Part shown: piece by piece, positions 36,346-47,762 of the stretch
Layout of the letters: every line of letters starts with the position of its first letter
How positions within the stretch are numbered: the first letter of the stretch is position 1
DNA from: Oscillospiraceae bacterium
Lineage (GTDB): Bacteria; Bacillota; Clostridia; Monoglobales; WRAG01
Length of the DNA stretch: 53,495 nt
Direction of reading: 5' to 3'
NCBI GenBank assembly: GCA_009780345.1
Contig: WRAG01000012.1
Location: forward strand, 1-53,495
The notes under the pieces: model-generated
What the model saw: only the letters and a program-made list of their open reading frames with translations
Databases searched by the model: none
Told to the model about the DNA's origin: nothing
Program-made: the position numbers and the translations under genes

Positions 36346-36445
36346 GGCAGATGGCTGTGCATTCTTGCAAAGCGCGCAAGAATGTTACGCCCCTGCACTT
36401 TTCGGCTATGACTTTGCAAAAATCAGCAAAGCCAAGTCTCAAATG
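36346..36445 (+). repeat. Repeat-derived leader of kduI
   Basis: This 100-nt stretch matches R4 positions 22564-22656 (inverted): GGCAGATGGCTGTG, hairpin, TTACGCCCCTGCACTTTTCG, hairpin, AAGTCTCAAATG. The first hairpin is CATTCTTGC/GCAAGAATG here and GATTTTG/CAAAATC in R4. The second is CTTTGC/GCAAAG here and TTTGTG/CACAAG in R4, with the same AAAAATCA loop. The kduI ribosome binding site begins at its end. Confidence 0.8.
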
Positions 36446-36458
36446 GAGGAATTTTACT

Positions 36459-37289
36459 ATGGAAATCAGGTACAATTGGCATCCGGACGATGTAATGCAC
36501 TACACAACAGAGGAATTAAGAGAACACTTTTTGGTACAGCAATTATTTGTGCCGGGCAAAATAAATTTGGTATACTCGCACGCGGACAGAATCATCGCCG
36601 GTGGAATCACGCCGAGCGGAAGCGCGCTAAAACTTGAAGCGGGCAAAGAACTTGCGGCTGATTACTTCCTGCAACGCCGCGAACTTGGTATTATCAACAT
36701 AGGCGGAGCGGGAGCGGTTATCGCTGACGGCGTTAAATATGACCTTAATCCGCGCGACGGGCTGTACATAGGAATGGGAACGAAAGACATCACTTTCGAA
36801 AGCGCGGACGCTTCAGCTCCGGCGAAGTTTTACATTGCTTCTTGTCCGGCGCACCGCACCTGCCCGACAAAGCATGTAGATATTTCGAAAGCGAAAAAAG
36901 TTCCGATGGGAACGGTTGAAGACGCGAACAAACGCGTGATCAACCAATATATCCATCCCGAAGTTATCGAAAGCTGCCAACTTGCGATGGGGCTTACCGA
37001 GCTTGAAACCGGAAGTGTTTGGAACACCATGCCGACGCATACGCACGAACGTCGTATGGAAGTTTATCTATATTTGGATATGGCGGAAGACGATTTGGTA
37101 TTCCACATGATGGGACAGCCCCACGAAACGCGCCATATCGTTATGCGCAACGAAGAAGCGGTAATTTCACCGTCATGGTCAATCCACAGCGGCGTCGGAA
37201 CGAAGAATTACTCGTTTATCTGGGCAATGTGCGGAGAAAACCAAGAATTCACCGACATGGACGCGGTAGATAAGAAGGATATAATGTAG
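36459..37289 (+). CDS. kduI: 5-dehydro-4-deoxy-D-glucuronate isomerase
   Basis: A 276-residue bicupin isomerase converting 4-deoxy-L-threo-5-hexosulose uronate to 2,5-diketo-3-deoxygluconate. MPTHTHERRMEVYLYLD (near 190-206) carries zinc ligands H-x-H and E, and ISPSWSIHSGVGTKNYSFIWAMCGEN holds the last histidine. The length matches E. coli KduI (278). The start MEIRYNWHPDDV follows GGAGG; the longer frame from 36351 runs through the leader repeat. It receives the product of GH88 and feeds KduD, 540 bp downstream. Confidence 0.96.
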   Translation: MEIRYNWHPDDVMHYTTEELREHFLVQQLFVPGKINLVYSHADRIIAGGITPSGSALKLEAGKELAADYFLQRRELGIINIGGAGAVIADGVKYDLNPRDGLYIGMGTKDITFESADASAPAKFYIASCPAHRTCPTKHVDISKAKKVPMGTVEDANKRVINQYIHPEVIESCQLAMGLTELETGSVWNTMPTHTHERRMEVYLYLDMAEDDLVFHMMGQPHETRHIVMRNEEAVISPSWSIHSGVGTKNYSFIWAMCGENQEFTDMDAVDKKDIM

Positions 37290-37822
37290 GGACGAAGTCC
37301 CTGCATTCCTTTTGCCGCGGGAGCGGTTGCGCCCAACGGGCGCAGGTTTTTAGGGCTTTGCCCTAAAAACCCATTGCTCGGGTCCGTCCCGAGGGCGTGT
37401 GTCCTGCCGGACGGGCGATAAGGGCTCTGCCCTTACCAATCCCGGTCGCCTGGCGGTCACAAACGCACAAACCGCGATTTGTGCCGCAAGCGGCGACAAA
37501 GAAACTGGGTCAGCGAACCGCGTTCGCGGAAAGAATAGCGAGATATAGCACTATGCCCGTTCGAGAGCGACATATATACGCACCCTCGTTTCCGCCAAGC
37601 GGGGCACCCGCGCGTAGTTTGCGTGGGTCGCAGGCGGCGGGAGGAGTTTTTGTTAAAACTTTTTCTGAAAAAGTTTTTCGGGGTTCGTTAAGGGTATTCG
37701 ATAATACCCTTGACAAACAAAGACGGGCTTCGAAGCCCAAACAAAAGCCCGCGCCCGCAGGCGCAAACGCTACAGAGACACGACCCTAACAAAATTTGAT
37801 ATAAAAGACAAAGACAGGAGGA
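37290..37822 (+). repeat. Hairpin-mosaic repeat block R6
   Basis: This 530-bp gap between kduI and kduD has no gene. It begins like R2 (GCGCCC/GGGCGC, TTTTTAGGGC/GCCCTAAAAA, GATAAGGGC paired with GCCCTTACC) with the AATCCCGGTCGCCTGGCG flank. Later it carries GTTAAGGGTATT/AATACCCTTGAC (37687-37714). It ends in CCCTAACAAAATTTGATAT (from 37784) and AGGAGG, directly leading kduD. Confidence 0.84.
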
Positions 37823-37829
37823 AAAATTC

Positions 37830-38591
37830 ATGATACTAGACAATTTCAAACTCGACGGCAAAGTTGCCATCATAACCGGCTCAAGCACAGGCTTGGGACA
37901 AGGAATGTGTATCGCAATGGCGGAAGCCGGCGCGGCGGTGGTCGGCGTTGACTATGTTGACAGCCCGGAAACCAAAGAAATCATCGAAAAAGCAGGCGGA
38001 AAATTCACATCGGTGGTTGCGAACCTCATGTCAATCGAACCGATTGACGGGATTGTAAAAACCGCCGTTGACACATACGGAAAGCTTGATATTCTTGTAA
38101 ACAACGCGGGAATCATTCGCCGCGAAGACGCGGTGAACTTTAGCGAAAAAGATTGGGACGATGTAATCAACATCAACCAAAAAACGGTATTTTTCTTCGC
38201 GCAAGCGGCGGCGAAACAGTTTATCGCCCAAGGAAACGGCGGAAAAATTATCAACATCGCGTCAATGCTATCGTTCCAAGGCGGAATTCGCGTTCCGTCC
38301 TACACCGCGTCAAAGTCGGCGGTGAAAGGACTTACCATGGCAATGGCGAACGAGTGGGCAAAACACAATATCAACGTAAACGCAATCGCTCCCGGCTATA
38401 TGGCGACAAACAACACGACGCAGTTGCGTGAAGACGCGGAACGAAACGCGGCAATTCTTGCGCGGATTCCAGCGGAGCGTTGGGGTTTGCCCGCCGACAT
38501 GATGGGGCCGGCTATTTTCTTGGCGTCAAGCGCGTCAGACTACGTAAACGGCTACACACTTGCGGTTGACGGCGGCTGGCTTGCGCGGTAA
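37830..38591 (+). CDS. kduD: 2-deoxy-D-gluconate 3-dehydrogenase (KduD)
   Basis: A 253-residue short-chain dehydrogenase reducing 2,5-diketo-3-deoxygluconate to KDG with NAD(P)H. The cofactor motif TGSSTGLGQG is near 16-25, NNAGI near 91, the catalytic serine in NIASMLS and YTASK near 155. NFKLDGKVAIITGSSTGLG and the ending VDGGWLAR are KduD-like. It follows kduI, after block R6, which supplies its AGGAGG. KDG kinase and aldolase are not in the window. A stray copy of its last eight codons lies 90 bp downstream. Confidence 0.94.
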   Translation: MILDNFKLDGKVAIITGSSTGLGQGMCIAMAEAGAAVVGVDYVDSPETKEIIEKAGGKFTSVVANLMSIEPIDGIVKTAVDTYGKLDILVNNAGIIRREDAVNFSEKDWDDVININQKTVFFFAQAAAKQFIAQGNGGKIINIASMLSFQGGIRVPSYTASKSAVKGLTMAMANEWAKHNINVNAIAPGYMATNNTTQLREDAERNAAILARIPAERWGLPADMMGPAIFLASSASDYVNGYTLAVDGGWLAR

Positions 38592-38660
38592 AAGATTCGC
38601 GTACTATTCGGATAGAGAGCGGAGGAAACGGAAGTTGTTTCCGAAGCAAGATTTATAAAA

Positions 38661-38684
38661 GACGGCGGCTGGCTTGCAAGATAG
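38661..38684 (+). pseudogene. Remnant of a kduD-like 3' end
   Basis: Codons here read DGGWLAR then a stop, repeating the end of kduD (38568-38591) with synonymous changes in the last codons (GCAAGATAG against GCGCGGTAA). An in-frame stop a short way upstream and the lack of a start show it is not a gene. It may be what is left of a tandem duplicate. The match is only 7 residues. Confidence 0.4.
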
Positions 38685-38748
38685 TAGGGGCGGCATTCTG
38701 CCGCCCGCAAGAAAAAAGCATCAACGGGCGGCAAAATGCCGCCCCTAC
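38684..38748. repeat. Paired inverted GGGGCGGCATT units
   Basis: GTAGGGGCGGCATTCTGCCG and, 25 nt on, CGGCAAAATGCCGCCCCTAC form a large inverted repeat, and each arm is itself palindromic. The second arm recurs at 2255-2279. No gene overlaps it; it lies between kduD and the oxidoreductase. Confidence 0.7.
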
Positions 38749-38783
38749 ACCAATTACAGTGCGTAAAGGGATAATTAATAATT

Positions 38784-41725
<2,942 letters not shown>

Positions 41726-41767
41726 TTTTTGTGCAATAAAATCATGTGATATTATGTATACTTTTTA

Positions 41768-42122
41768 TTCAGAGACCGTCTCTGAGGGCGTGTGCCCGTC
41801 TGGCATGAGGGCGACAAAAGTTAGCGAGCCGCGTTCGCGGAAAAATTAGTGCATGCGAACGCCGTTCCAGTCGAGCATGCGGCTTTTGCCGCCGTAGGTA
41901 CTAAACTGAAAGGATATTGTTCGCAGTTCTCAATGAGCGGCGCGTTTTTGATAGCGCGCGAGCGCGTTTGCGCCGCAAGGTTTGATAAAACTTTTTAAAG
42001 TTTTTCGGGGTTCGTTAAGGGTGTTCGATAACACCCTTGACAAACAAAGCCCGCGCCCGCAGGCGCAAAACGCTACAGAGGCACACCCTAACAAAATTCG
42101 ATATTTAAAGAAAGTAAAGAAA
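41768..42122 (+). repeat. Hairpin-mosaic repeat block R7
   Basis: A 355-bp shortened member of the family, no gene. It includes TCAGAGAC/GTCTCTGA, GGCGGC-type arms, GTTAAGGGTGTT/AACACCCTTGAC (42014-42041) and GCGCCCGCAGGCGC. It ends in CCCTAACAAAATTCGATATT (from 42086), leading into pgi. The missing ligA BRCT domain lies on its 5' side. Confidence 0.8.
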
Positions 42123-42135
42123 GGAATGATATAAA

Positions 42136-43461
42136 ATGCTTAATTTCAGCTACAAATCAGCACTTGCGTTCATGTCGGAGGAGGAAATCGCACAAATCAC
42201 GCCGCAGATCGAGACGGCGCACAATACGCTGCACAACAAGAGCGGCGCGGGATCGGACTATTTGGGGTGGGTTGATTTGCCCGCGAACTATGACAAGGAG
42301 GAGTTCGCGCGGATTAAGGCGGCGGCGAAGCGGATTCGGGAGAACTCGGACGTTTTGATCGTTATCGGAATCGGCGGCTCGTACCTTGGATCGAAGGCGG
42401 CGCTTGACTTTCTGGGCGAGAGTTTTGGAAGTTACTACGACAAGCCGCAGATTTTCTTCGCGGGGAATAATATCAGCCCGAATTATATGAACAGCCTGCT
42501 CAAAGCCATTGAGGGCAAGGATGTTTCGGTGAATGTTATCTCGAAATCGGGGACGACGACCGAGCCTGCGGTTGCGTTTCGGATTTTTAAGGAATATATG
42601 GAGAAAAAGTACGGCAAACTTGGCGCGCGAGAGCGGATTTACGCGACAACCGACGCTGAAAAGGGTGCGCTTAAAGGACTTGCCGATTCAGAGGGGTACG
42701 AGACGTTTGTTGTGCCCGACGATGTTGGCGGGCGGTTCTCGGTGCTTACAGCCGTGGGGATTTTGCCGATTGCGGCGAGCGGAGCGGACATTGATAAACT
42801 GATGGAGGGCGCGGAAGTTGCGCGGAAGGCTTACGCTTCGCCTAATTTGGCGCAAAACCAGTGTTATCAATACGTTGCGGCGCGGAACATTCTGCACCGT
42901 AAGGGAAAAAATATCGAAATCATGGTAAATTATGAGCCGGAGTTGCAATATTTCACCGAGTGGTGGAAGCAGTTGTTCGGCGAGAGTGAGGGGAAAGACC
43001 AAAAGGGGATTTTCCCCGCCGGCGTTAACTTTTCGGCGGATTTGCATTCGATGGGACAGTATATTCAGGACGGGCTGCGCAATATATTTGAGACGGTGCT
43101 TTGCGTGAAAAGTCCGAAGTCGGATATCAAGATTTTGAAGGATGCGGACAACGTTGACGGTCTGAATTTCCTTGCGGGGAAAGGGATGGATGAGGTTAAC
43201 AAGAAGGCGTTTTTGGGGACGTTGCTCGCGCATACTGATGGCGGGGTTCCGAACTTGATTTTGGAGATTGACGCGCTTGACGAGTATAATTTGGGGCAGT
43301 TGGTTTACTTTTTCGAGAAGGCGTGCGGCGTTTCGGGGTATTTGCTCGGCGTGAATCCGTTTGATCAACCGGGGGTTGAGGGCTATAAGAAAAACATGTT
43401 CGCGCTCCTTGGGAAGCCGGGGTTTGAGGCGAAAAAGGAAATTTTAGAAAAACGGTTGTAA
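42136..43461 (+). CDS. pgi: Glucose-6-phosphate isomerase
   Basis: A 441-residue phosphoglucose isomerase of the short bacterial type, interconverting glucose and fructose 6-phosphates. [18 protein letters not shown] is near 75-92, the phosphate loop [10 protein letters not shown] near 137, [11 protein letters not shown] near 200, and the catalytic-lysine region [15 protein letters not shown] near 410. The length fits Firmicutes Pgi (about 450). The ribosome binding site AAAGGAATG and leader come from repeat R7. Confidence 0.97.
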   Translation: MLNFSYKSALAFMSEEEIAQITPQIETAHNTLHNKSGAGSDYLGWVDLPANYDKEEFARIKAAAKRIRENSDVLIVIGIGGSYLGSKAALDFLGESFGSYYDKPQIFFAGNNISPNYMNSLLKAIEGKDVSVNVISKSGTTTEPAVAFRIFKEYMEKKYGKLGARERIYATTDAEKGALKGLADSEGYETFVVPDDVGGRFSVLTAVGILPIAASGADIDKLMEGAEVARKAYASPNLAQNQCYQYVAARNILHRKGKNIEIMVNYEPELQYFTEWWKQLFGESEGKDQKGIFPAGVNFSADLHSMGQYIQDGLRNIFETVLCVKSPKSDIKILKDADNVDGLNFLAGKGMDEVNKKAFLGTLLAHTDGGVPNLILEIDALDEYNLGQLVYFFEKACGVSGYLLGVNPFDQPGVEGYKKNMFALLGKPGFEAKKEILEKRL

Positions 43462-43499
43462 TTTTGAAATCAGTATGGTAGAATAGGGGTAGCAAGGGA

Positions 43500-43790
43500 T
43501 TGCAAAAGCGACGTTCGTACTTGGTAATTTTTCCCGACTCGCTTACGCTTACTGGATAATTCGACTACAGCTTGCAAAATGCGCAAGCTAAGTCTCATTT
43601 ACCGCGAATGCGGCTTGCTAACCAATGTTTTTATCGTCGCCGGCTTTGGCGCAAATCGCCGTTTTTTGGCGTTTGTGACCATAGGCGACCGGGATTATTA
43701 AGGGCAGAGCCCTTAATGCCCGCCCGGCAGGGCAATGCTCTCGGAGCCTCGCTCTGGAAAAAGTCTGCGCTCGTAGGCGCGAAATATAAG
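43500..43790. repeat. Hairpin-mosaic repeat block R8
   Basis: About 290 bp in inverted orientation relative to the flanking genes. It includes AGCTTGC-aaaatgc-GCAAGCT, ACCGC-gaat-GCGG, the GGCGACCGGGATT flank, and ATTAAGGGC/GCCCTTAAT. No gene is visible. The lipoprotein's AAGGAGG lies just after it. Confidence 0.8.
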
Positions 43791-43809
43791 TTGCAAGGAG
43801 GAAAAAATT

Positions 43810-44211
43810 ATGAACAGAAGCAAAATCTTGGTAGTGATTATGATAGCGGCGATGTTCGCGGTTCTGTTGACCGGGTGCGGCGGCGGCAACGATGTTAACC
43901 AATCTGACTTGGTCGGTGATTGGGAAATGATAGGAATCGAGTTTATGGGCGAGTTTGAATCTGTTGAAAACATGTTTGAAGGTGTTGGCGACGAGCCGTT
44001 TTCAATTCTTTATAATTTCCGGACTGACGGAACGGGAGAAATATCAGGGTTGGGAGAAACTTTTGATTTCATATGGACGGTTAGCGCGGGAGCGGTGACC
44101 TTGGTTCATGATGGCGAGTCTGTGGAAATGCAATATCGTATAGCGGGAAATCGACTTTATCTTACCGACGCTGTTTTTGACGATGAAACAATGGTTTTCG
44201 AAAGACGCTAG
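43810..44211 (+). CDS. Putative lipoprotein, lipocalin-like
   Basis: A 133-residue exported lipoprotein: signal MNRSKILVVIMIAAMFAVL, lipobox LTGC, then a glycine linker. The mature part LVGDWEMIGIEF...FRTDGTGEISG...WTVSAGAVTL...YRIAGNRLYL looks like the short beta-barrel (lipocalin-like) proteins in many Firmicutes. No ligand is predictable. AAGGAGG precedes the ATG. A sister gene follows after 45 bp, so they probably arose by tandem duplication. Confidence 0.8.
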   Translation: MNRSKILVVIMIAAMFAVLLTGCGGGNDVNQSDLVGDWEMIGIEFMGEFESVENMFEGVGDEPFSILYNFRTDGTGEISGLGETFDFIWTVSAGAVTLVHDGESVEMQYRIAGNRLYLTDAVFDDETMVFERR

Positions 44212-44256
44212 AATAGGGTGATCGCATAATATTTAAGTAAATAAGGAGTGACTATA

Positions 44257-44622
44257 ATGACGAAGAAAATGATTGCTATTATTGCCGTTGCGGCGATGGC
44301 TGTGGTTTTGTTGACCGGATGTGGCGGCGGTGGTAGTAATGGAAATAACGCTGAAACTTTGGTCGGCGAGTGGACGTTGATAGGAATTGAGCGGGACGGC
44401 GTGATGTCGTCGGTCGCGCCGATTCAGATTGCATTTGACGAGAGCGGCGGACATTCGTTTGAGCATGGCGAAAACTTTACATGGTCTGCAAGTTCGGGAG
44501 TTTTGACTTGGGATTATCCGGAAGCGCCGGAAAGATTGGATTATCGAATCAATGAAGATGGCTTGTTGTATCTTTATTGGTGGAACGATGATAACGCGAA
44601 GGTATTTAGAAGAGATATCTAA
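44257..44622 (+). CDS. Putative lipoprotein, paralogue of the preceding gene
   Basis: A 121-residue lipoprotein with signal MTKKMIAIIAVAAMAVVL and lipobox LTGC. The mature part repeats the sister's pattern: LVGEWTLIGIERDG, FTWSASSGVLTW, LDYRINEDGLLYLYW. The shared VGxWxxIGIE, F.W..S.G and YRI blocks show the two are paralogues, with the second about 12 residues shorter. ATG 44257 follows AAGGAG; an in-frame GTG at 44248 lies inside the binding site. Confidence 0.8.
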   Translation: MTKKMIAIIAVAAMAVVLLTGCGGGGSNGNNAETLVGEWTLIGIERDGVMSSVAPIQIAFDESGGHSFEHGENFTWSASSGVLTWDYPEAPERLDYRINEDGLLYLYWWNDDNAKVFRRDI

Positions 44623-44663
44623 TAGTGAACTAATTTAAACATATATTAAAAGGAGGAAATGTT

Positions 44664-45080
44664 ATGATTAAATTTGAAGTTGGTCCTAAAGGTTGCGGGA
44701 AAACGAAAAAGATTATTAACGATGTAAATGCGGCGGTGAATAACGAGAAGGGGAATGTTGTTTGTGTTTCAGCGAGCGATCGTTTGACGCATGATGTTTC
44801 TCGCGACGTGCGTCTTGTCAACACTGAAATGTTTGATATAAAAGGGTTTGACATGTTTGCCGGATTTTTAAGCGGGATTATCGCGCGGGATTTTGATACG
44901 ACTCACATTTTTGTGGATAGTATTTTCAAAAGTGTCGGCGACGCTGAAATGGCTGATTTGGATAAGTTTGTGCCGGTTCTTGAGAAGTTGAATAAAGATT
45001 TCGGCGTATCGTTTACCATTATGGTTACGGCTGAGGCGGCGAGCGCGACGCCGAATGTGAAGAAATATACTGTTGATTAA
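44664..45080 (+). CDS. Small P-loop NTPase-like protein
   Basis: A 138-residue protein with a Walker A motif GPKGCGKTKKI at residues 7-17 and a possible Walker B aspartate in THIFVDSIFK near 87. No further helicase or kinase motifs are present. I have seen this kind annotated as PilT-like or hypothetical in Clostridia, but the PilT likeness is probably only the P-loop. AGGAGG precedes the ATG. It is followed 12 bp later by thrC and may be co-transcribed. Confidence 0.68.
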   Translation: MIKFEVGPKGCGKTKKIINDVNAAVNNEKGNVVCVSASDRLTHDVSRDVRLVNTEMFDIKGFDMFAGFLSGIIARDFDTTHIFVDSIFKSVGDAEMADLDKFVPVLEKLNKDFGVSFTIMVTAEAASATPNVKKYTVD

Positions 45081-45092
45081 AGGAAGATTACG

Positions 45093-46673
45093 ATGAATTA
45101 TACAAGTACGAGGGATTCGCAAAAATCGGCGGTATTAAGCGCCGAGGCGATTCTGACGGGATTAAGTCCGGACGGCGGGCTTTATGTGCCATGCTCTATA
45201 CCTCAAATTACGCTATCGGATATTGAGAAACTGAAAGATATGAGTTATATCGAGCGGGCGAAATGGGTTTTGGAAAAATACTTAACTGATTTTAGCGCGG
45301 ACGAGCTTGATCAATGCGTTGTCGGCGCGTATGGCGGCGGGAACTTCGGGCATGGTGATGTTGCGCCGGTTGTGAAGTTGTCGGATAGCGCGTATGTTTT
45401 GGAACTTTGGCATGGGCCGACGTGCGCGTTTAAGGATATGGCTTTGCAGATTTTGCCGCGGTTTTTGACCTGCTCGATGAAGAAAATGGGAGAGACGCGG
45501 ACAACGGCGATTCTGGTCGCGACGTCGGGAGATACCGGGAAAGCCGCGCTTGAAGGGTTCAAGGACGTCGATGGCACGAAAATTTTGGTGTTTTATCCGA
45601 GCGACGGAGTTTCGGATATCCAAAAGTTGCAAATGATTACGCAGGACGGCGGAAACGTTATGGTTTCGGCGATTCGCGGCAACTTTGATGATGCGCAGAA
45701 CGGGGTTAAGGAAATCTTTACCGATAATGCGGCGATTGAGAAGTTGGACGAGCGAGGATACGTTTTATCGTCGGCGAACTCTATCAATTGGGGGCGGCTT
45801 GTGCCGCAGATTGTGTATTATGTTTCGGCGTATTGCGATATGGTGAAGAGCGGCGAGATTGCCTTGGGCGACAAGATTAATGTGTGCGTTCCTACAGGGA
45901 ATTTTGGGAATATTCTTGCGGCGTATTACGCGAAGATGATGGGAGTTCCGATTGGCAAGCTGATTTGCGCGTCGAACGAGAACGACGTTTTGACCGAGTT
46001 TATAAACACCGGCAAGTACGATAAAAACAGGAAATTTCACACTACGATGTCGCCGTCGATGGATATTTTGATTTCCAGTAATTTGGAGCGGTTGCTGTAC
46101 GCTTTGAGCGAGAGTGGCGCGGCGGATGTTAACGCGCTTATGAAAAGCTTGAGCGACAACGGAAGTTATCAGCTTGACGAGGCAATGAAATCTAAGGTTT
46201 CGGAGCTTTTGTGGGCGGGTTCTGCGGATGATAAAGAAACGCTTCGGCAGATTGCTAAAACTTTCGGTGCGCATAAATATTTGGCGGATACGCATACGGC
46301 GGTGGCGATTAATGTTTACGAGCAGTATGTCGCGGCGACGGGAGATAAGACGAAGACTATTATCGCGTCAACCGCGAGCCCGTATAAGTTTGGCGATAGT
46401 GTGCTTGCCGCGTTAGATGTTGCGATTGACGGTAAGGATGATTTCGAGCAGGCAAGCCTGCACCAATCCCGCGACGAGACGAATGCGAACATTGTGCCGC
46501 GAGGCATGAACATTGCCGATATGGACGATTTTCAAAAATTGGATTTGCTATGCAAAATCAGCGGGATGGCGATTCCGCCGAGTTTGTCGGAGTTGAAGGG
46601 AAAAGAGAAAAAGTACACGCAAGTGGTGGATAAAGGTGAGATGGATAAGGTAGTTTATGAGTTTTTGACTTAA
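45093..46673 (+). CDS. thrC: Threonine synthase
   Basis: A 526-residue PLP enzyme making threonine from O-phosphohomoserine. The PLP lysine lies in HGPTCAFKDMALQ near 110-122, the phosphate-binding SGDTGKAALEGF near 150, and the N-terminal NYTSTRDSQK...GLSPDGGLYVP is the class typical start. The length fits the longer bacterial class (about 490-530). AAGGAAG precedes ATG 45093. No other threonine genes are adjacent. A palindrome at 46679-46704 follows the stop. Confidence 0.95.
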   Translation: MNYTSTRDSQKSAVLSAEAILTGLSPDGGLYVPCSIPQITLSDIEKLKDMSYIERAKWVLEKYLTDFSADELDQCVVGAYGGGNFGHGDVAPVVKLSDSAYVLELWHGPTCAFKDMALQILPRFLTCSMKKMGETRTTAILVATSGDTGKAALEGFKDVDGTKILVFYPSDGVSDIQKLQMITQDGGNVMVSAIRGNFDDAQNGVKEIFTDNAAIEKLDERGYVLSSANSINWGRLVPQIVYYVSAYCDMVKSGEIALGDKINVCVPTGNFGNILAAYYAKMMGVPIGKLICASNENDVLTEFINTGKYDKNRKFHTTMSPSMDILISSNLERLLYALSESGAADVNALMKSLSDNGSYQLDEAMKSKVSELLWAGSADDKETLRQIAKTFGAHKYLADTHTAVAINVYEQYVAATGDKTKTIIASTASPYKFGDSVLAALDVAIDGKDDFEQASLHQSRDETNANIVPRGMNIADMDDFQKLDLLCKISGMAIPPSLSELKGKEKKYTQVVDKGEMDKVVYEFLT

Positions 46674-46678
46674 TATGT

Positions 46679-46704
46679 ATGGGCGGACGATTCTGTCCGC
46701 CCAT
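46679..46704. terminator. Palindrome after thrC
   Basis: ATGGGCGGAC-gattct-GTCCGCCCAT, a 10-bp perfect stem just past the thrC stop. The following ATTTTA is a weak U tract, so termination is plausible but not certain. A second small hairpin GGACGGC/GCCGTCC follows. Confidence 0.5.
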
Positions 46705-46747
46705 ATTTTATGCCGCTATGTAACGGACGGCAAAAGCCGTCCATGCG

Positions 46748-46909
46748 CTATCTCTCCCTGAAGGTGTCACATTCGGTTTCGGCGTTGGTGTGTGCGTTTA
46801 TGCCGCCGACCTTGATTGACGGCGCGGTGCAATGCCTGCCCTCCAAGTTATAGCCGCAATCGCTTACCTCGCAAGCCACGCCGCTTAGCGCGTTTTTGTT
46901 TTTGTCCAT
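46748..46909 (-). CDS. DUF1540 protein, 53 residues
   Basis: A short four-cysteine protein on the strand opposite to its neighbours: VACEVSDCGYNLEGRHCTAP, then SIKV, AHT and ETECDTF. The spacing C-x4-C, x8, C and a final C before x-x-F matches DUF1540, a small probably metal-binding family common in spore-forming Firmicutes, function unknown. ATG 46909 lies 12 nt after AAAGGAG; a closer ATG at 46918 is in another frame. Confidence 0.88.
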   Translation of the reverse strand: MDKNKNALSGVACEVSDCGYNLEGRHCTAPSIKVGGINAHTNAETECDTFRER

Positions 46910-46987
46910 TTTTTGGCATCTCTCCTTTCGAATTTGTATTGATATTTTTTACATGTTTTAGAAAAAATATACATTTAGGTGATAAAA

Positions 46988-47728
46988 ATGATATACGCAA
47001 TTGCGGATTTGCATTTGTCGATTGGAACCGAGAATAAGGAGATGGATATTTTCGGCGAAAATTGGCGCGATCATACGCGAAAAATTGAAGAAAATTGGAA
47101 TTCTATCGTTGGCGCTGATGATACTGTGGTTATTGCCGGTGATATTTGCTGGGCGACCGGAATGGAGAATGCGCGGCTGGATTTGGAGTTTATCCACAAC
47201 CTTGCCGGCGCACGGAAAATTATCCTAAAAGGCAATCACGATTATTGGTGGAATACGGTTACCAAGCTTGATAATTTCGCGCGGGAGTGTGGATTCCATA
47301 CGCTGCGGTTTTTGCATAATGACGCGATAGTTGTCGAGGATAAGGTCGTTTGCGGGACGCGGGGGTGGATGTTGGAGGAGAATCCGCAGAACGCCGACAA
47401 TTACAAAATTTTCGAGCGGGAGAAGATTCGGTTGGAGCTTTCGCTTGAAAAAGCGCGGAAATTGCAACAGGCGGAGCCTGATTTGTGTAGCGGAGCCTCC
47501 GAAGCTGAAATTGTAGCATTTATGCACTATCCGCCGGTGACGAGGGGCAGCGATAATACGGATTTTTTGGAGATTATGCGGAAGTTCGGCGTGAAACGTT
47601 GTTATTACGGGCATTTGCACGGTGCGTCGCATAAGTCGGCGGTGATTGGCGAAGTTGACGGGATAGATTTGCGGTTGGTGGCGTGCGATTATACGGACTT
47701 TGCGCCGGTGCCGGTGGATAATAAATAA
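46988..47728 (+). CDS. Metallophosphoesterase
   Basis: A 246-residue calcineurin-like phosphoesterase. Metal ligands appear in order: IADLHLS (near 7), VVIAGDICW (near 48), LKGNHDYWWN (near 80), MHYPPV (near 177) and YGHLHG (near 211). The second D-x-H motif is intact, so it should be active; its phosphoester substrate is unknown. An in-frame GTG at 46979 is possible, but ATG 46988 gives the usual MIYAIADLHLS opening. It ends in a good terminator. Confidence 0.88.
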   Translation: MIYAIADLHLSIGTENKEMDIFGENWRDHTRKIEENWNSIVGADDTVVIAGDICWATGMENARLDLEFIHNLAGARKIILKGNHDYWWNTVTKLDNFARECGFHTLRFLHNDAIVVEDKVVCGTRGWMLEENPQNADNYKIFEREKIRLELSLEKARKLQQAEPDLCSGASEAEIVAFMHYPPVTRGSDNTDFLEIMRKFGVKRCYYGHLHGASHKSAVIGEVDGIDLRLVACDYTDFAPVPVDNK

Positions 47729-47755
47729 ACGCGAACCTGTTGGTTCGCGTTTTTT
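47728..47755 (+). terminator. Intrinsic terminator after the phosphoesterase gene
   Basis: AACGCGAACC, TGTT loop, GGTTCGCGTTTTTT: strong stem with U tract on plus; only a weak one on minus for the deacetylase gene. Confidence 0.88.
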
Positions 47756-47762
47756 GTTGTGA

